Assembly (NCBI GenBank): GCA_003230945.1
Contig: QIHK01000076.1
Location: forward strand, 1 to 6,286
Source: Candidatus Kaiserbacteria bacterium
GTDB taxonomy: Bacteria; Patescibacteriota; Minisyncoccia; Phycocordibacterales; Phycocordibacteraceae
Direction: 5' to 3'
DNA: 6,286 nt
Below, one piece after another: positions 5,692-6,286 of the stretch (its first letter is position 1; each line of letters starts with the position of its first letter). The notes under the pieces were generated by a model. It was not told the DNA's origin. It made no database searches and worked only from the letters and a program-made list of their open reading frames with translations. The translations under genes and the position numbers were made by a program.

Positions 5692-6286
5692 GGTGTGGTT
5701 GTTGCGCTCGATGCGCTTGAAGTACTTGTAACAAGCGCACTACTGGACGTCGTTGCCACAGAAGGAGAAGCTTGAGCAGTCTTAGTTTTTGGAACAAAAG
5801 CAGTGAGCTTCGAATCGAGTGTCGCTGAAAGAGAGAACGATACTGAACCAGAATTATTTATAACGATATGCGAGAAAATAGCATCCTTGATGCGGCCATC
5901 TTTTGCAAATGCCGTTGAGACAGACGCGAGTGCATTAAAATTCTTCGCAATACCAGTACCAGAAAGATGTATAGCATCCGTGTCATTGCGCGTCAGGTGC
6001 AATGACGAGAAACTCACTGTAGTAGGAAGAATCGCTTCAAGAGTACCGAAGAAATTCGAGAGGTAAATGTGTTGGTCAAGTAATTGTGCACCAGAGGAAA
6101 GACGGTCACGCAAATGCACGAAATTCTGAACAGTGACAGGATTAATAGATGATTCTGCTTTCGCGAGTGTTTGGTCTTTTATATTTTTCTGAGCGGTAAT
6201 AAGCCTCCCATAAAAGAACAAACCAATCGCTAGTATGAGCACCAATCCAAGTACCCCGTATGCGAAAAAATTGAAAGCGCCGGTAA
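5688..6286 (-). CDS. pilN: PilN-like protein, 5' end outside window
   Basis: The frame stays open to the right edge, giving 198 visible residues from the codon at 6284-6282. An in-frame TTG at 6245 lies inside the membrane helix and is not a credible start, so the true start lies beyond the window. A long membrane helix spans about fragment residues 3-26, followed by a helical stretch with LLDQHIYLSNFFGTLEAILP at 68-87, which resembles the PilN segment just before the ferredoxin-like domain. That domain fills about 85-165. The last 33 residues are a Ser/Thr/Ala-rich low-complexity tail, which is unusual for PilN. The protein would sit in the inner membrane, pair with PilO through coiled coils and hold PilM by a cytoplasmic N-terminal peptide that is not visible here. 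The stop overlaps the pilO start (ATGA). PilM is expected upstream but cannot be seen. Confidence 0.87.
   Translation of the reverse strand, partial: TGAFNFFAYGVLGLVLILAIGLFFYGRLITAQKNIKDQTLAKAESSINPVTVQNFVHLRDRLSSGAQLLDQHIYLSNFFGTLEAILPTTVSFSSLHLTRNDTDAIHLSGTGIAKNFNALASVSTAFAKDGRIKDAIFSHIVINNSGSVSFSLSATLDSKLTAFVPKTKTAQASPSVATTSSSALVTSTSSASSATTTP

Noticed and set aside
6243..6245. TTG as the start of the pilN-like gene
   Set aside because: The frame continues open to the window edge and the upstream codons complete the membrane helix, so the true start lies outside.

Overview
The window carries one stretch of a type IV pilus (T4P) assembly cluster, with every supported gene on the minus strand. 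In transcription order, from the right edge to the left, it reads: pilN (5' end outside the window), pilO, a short PilP-like membrane protein, a 144-bp AT-rich regulatory gap, pilB (extension ATPase), a stand-alone CheY-like receiver, pilT (retraction ATPase), pilC (inner-membrane platform), a 121-bp gap, and the first 14 codons of a type IV prepilin cut by the left edge.

Organism: I infer a Patescibacteria/CPR genome, probably Parcubacteria-like. The reasons are the compact N-O-P-B-receiver-T-C-pilin layout, the receiver placed between the two motor ATPases and its style (LSNQGQ after beta-4), a PilP-like protein that stops right after its DPF motif, no secretin in view, and no clear Shine-Dalgarno sequence at any of the seven visible starts. 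This rests on recalled family patterns, not a database search. A secretin or PilM could lie just outside the window.

Layout: 5688-6286 and 5143-5691 (pilN/pilO) overlap by 4 nt (ATGA), and the PilP-like gene follows 12 nt later. These three would form the inner-membrane alignment subcomplex. The gap 4684-4827 holds a plausible sigma70-type promoter and two short hairpins, suggesting that pilB onward is a separately tunable unit. pilB, the receiver, pilT and pilC are then packed with gaps of 27, 29 and 1 nt. The gap 45-165 holds a TATAAT box, a short hairpin and a perfect 9-bp DnaA-box match ahead of the prepilin.

How the parts work together: the prepilin is cleaved after a Gly and inserted in the membrane, PilC holds the pilus base, PilB drives polymerisation and PilT depolymerisation. 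PilN/PilO and the PilP-like protein form the surrounding frame. The receiver, co-transcribed between the motors, is a candidate switch controlling extension or retraction. I see no mobile element, tRNA, rRNA or CRISPR array. The window is a recognisable T4P locus rather than a wholly new system. The points most worth a second look are the shortened PilP-like protein, the receiver between the motors, the half-lost zinc site of PilB and the unannotated prepilin start at the edge.
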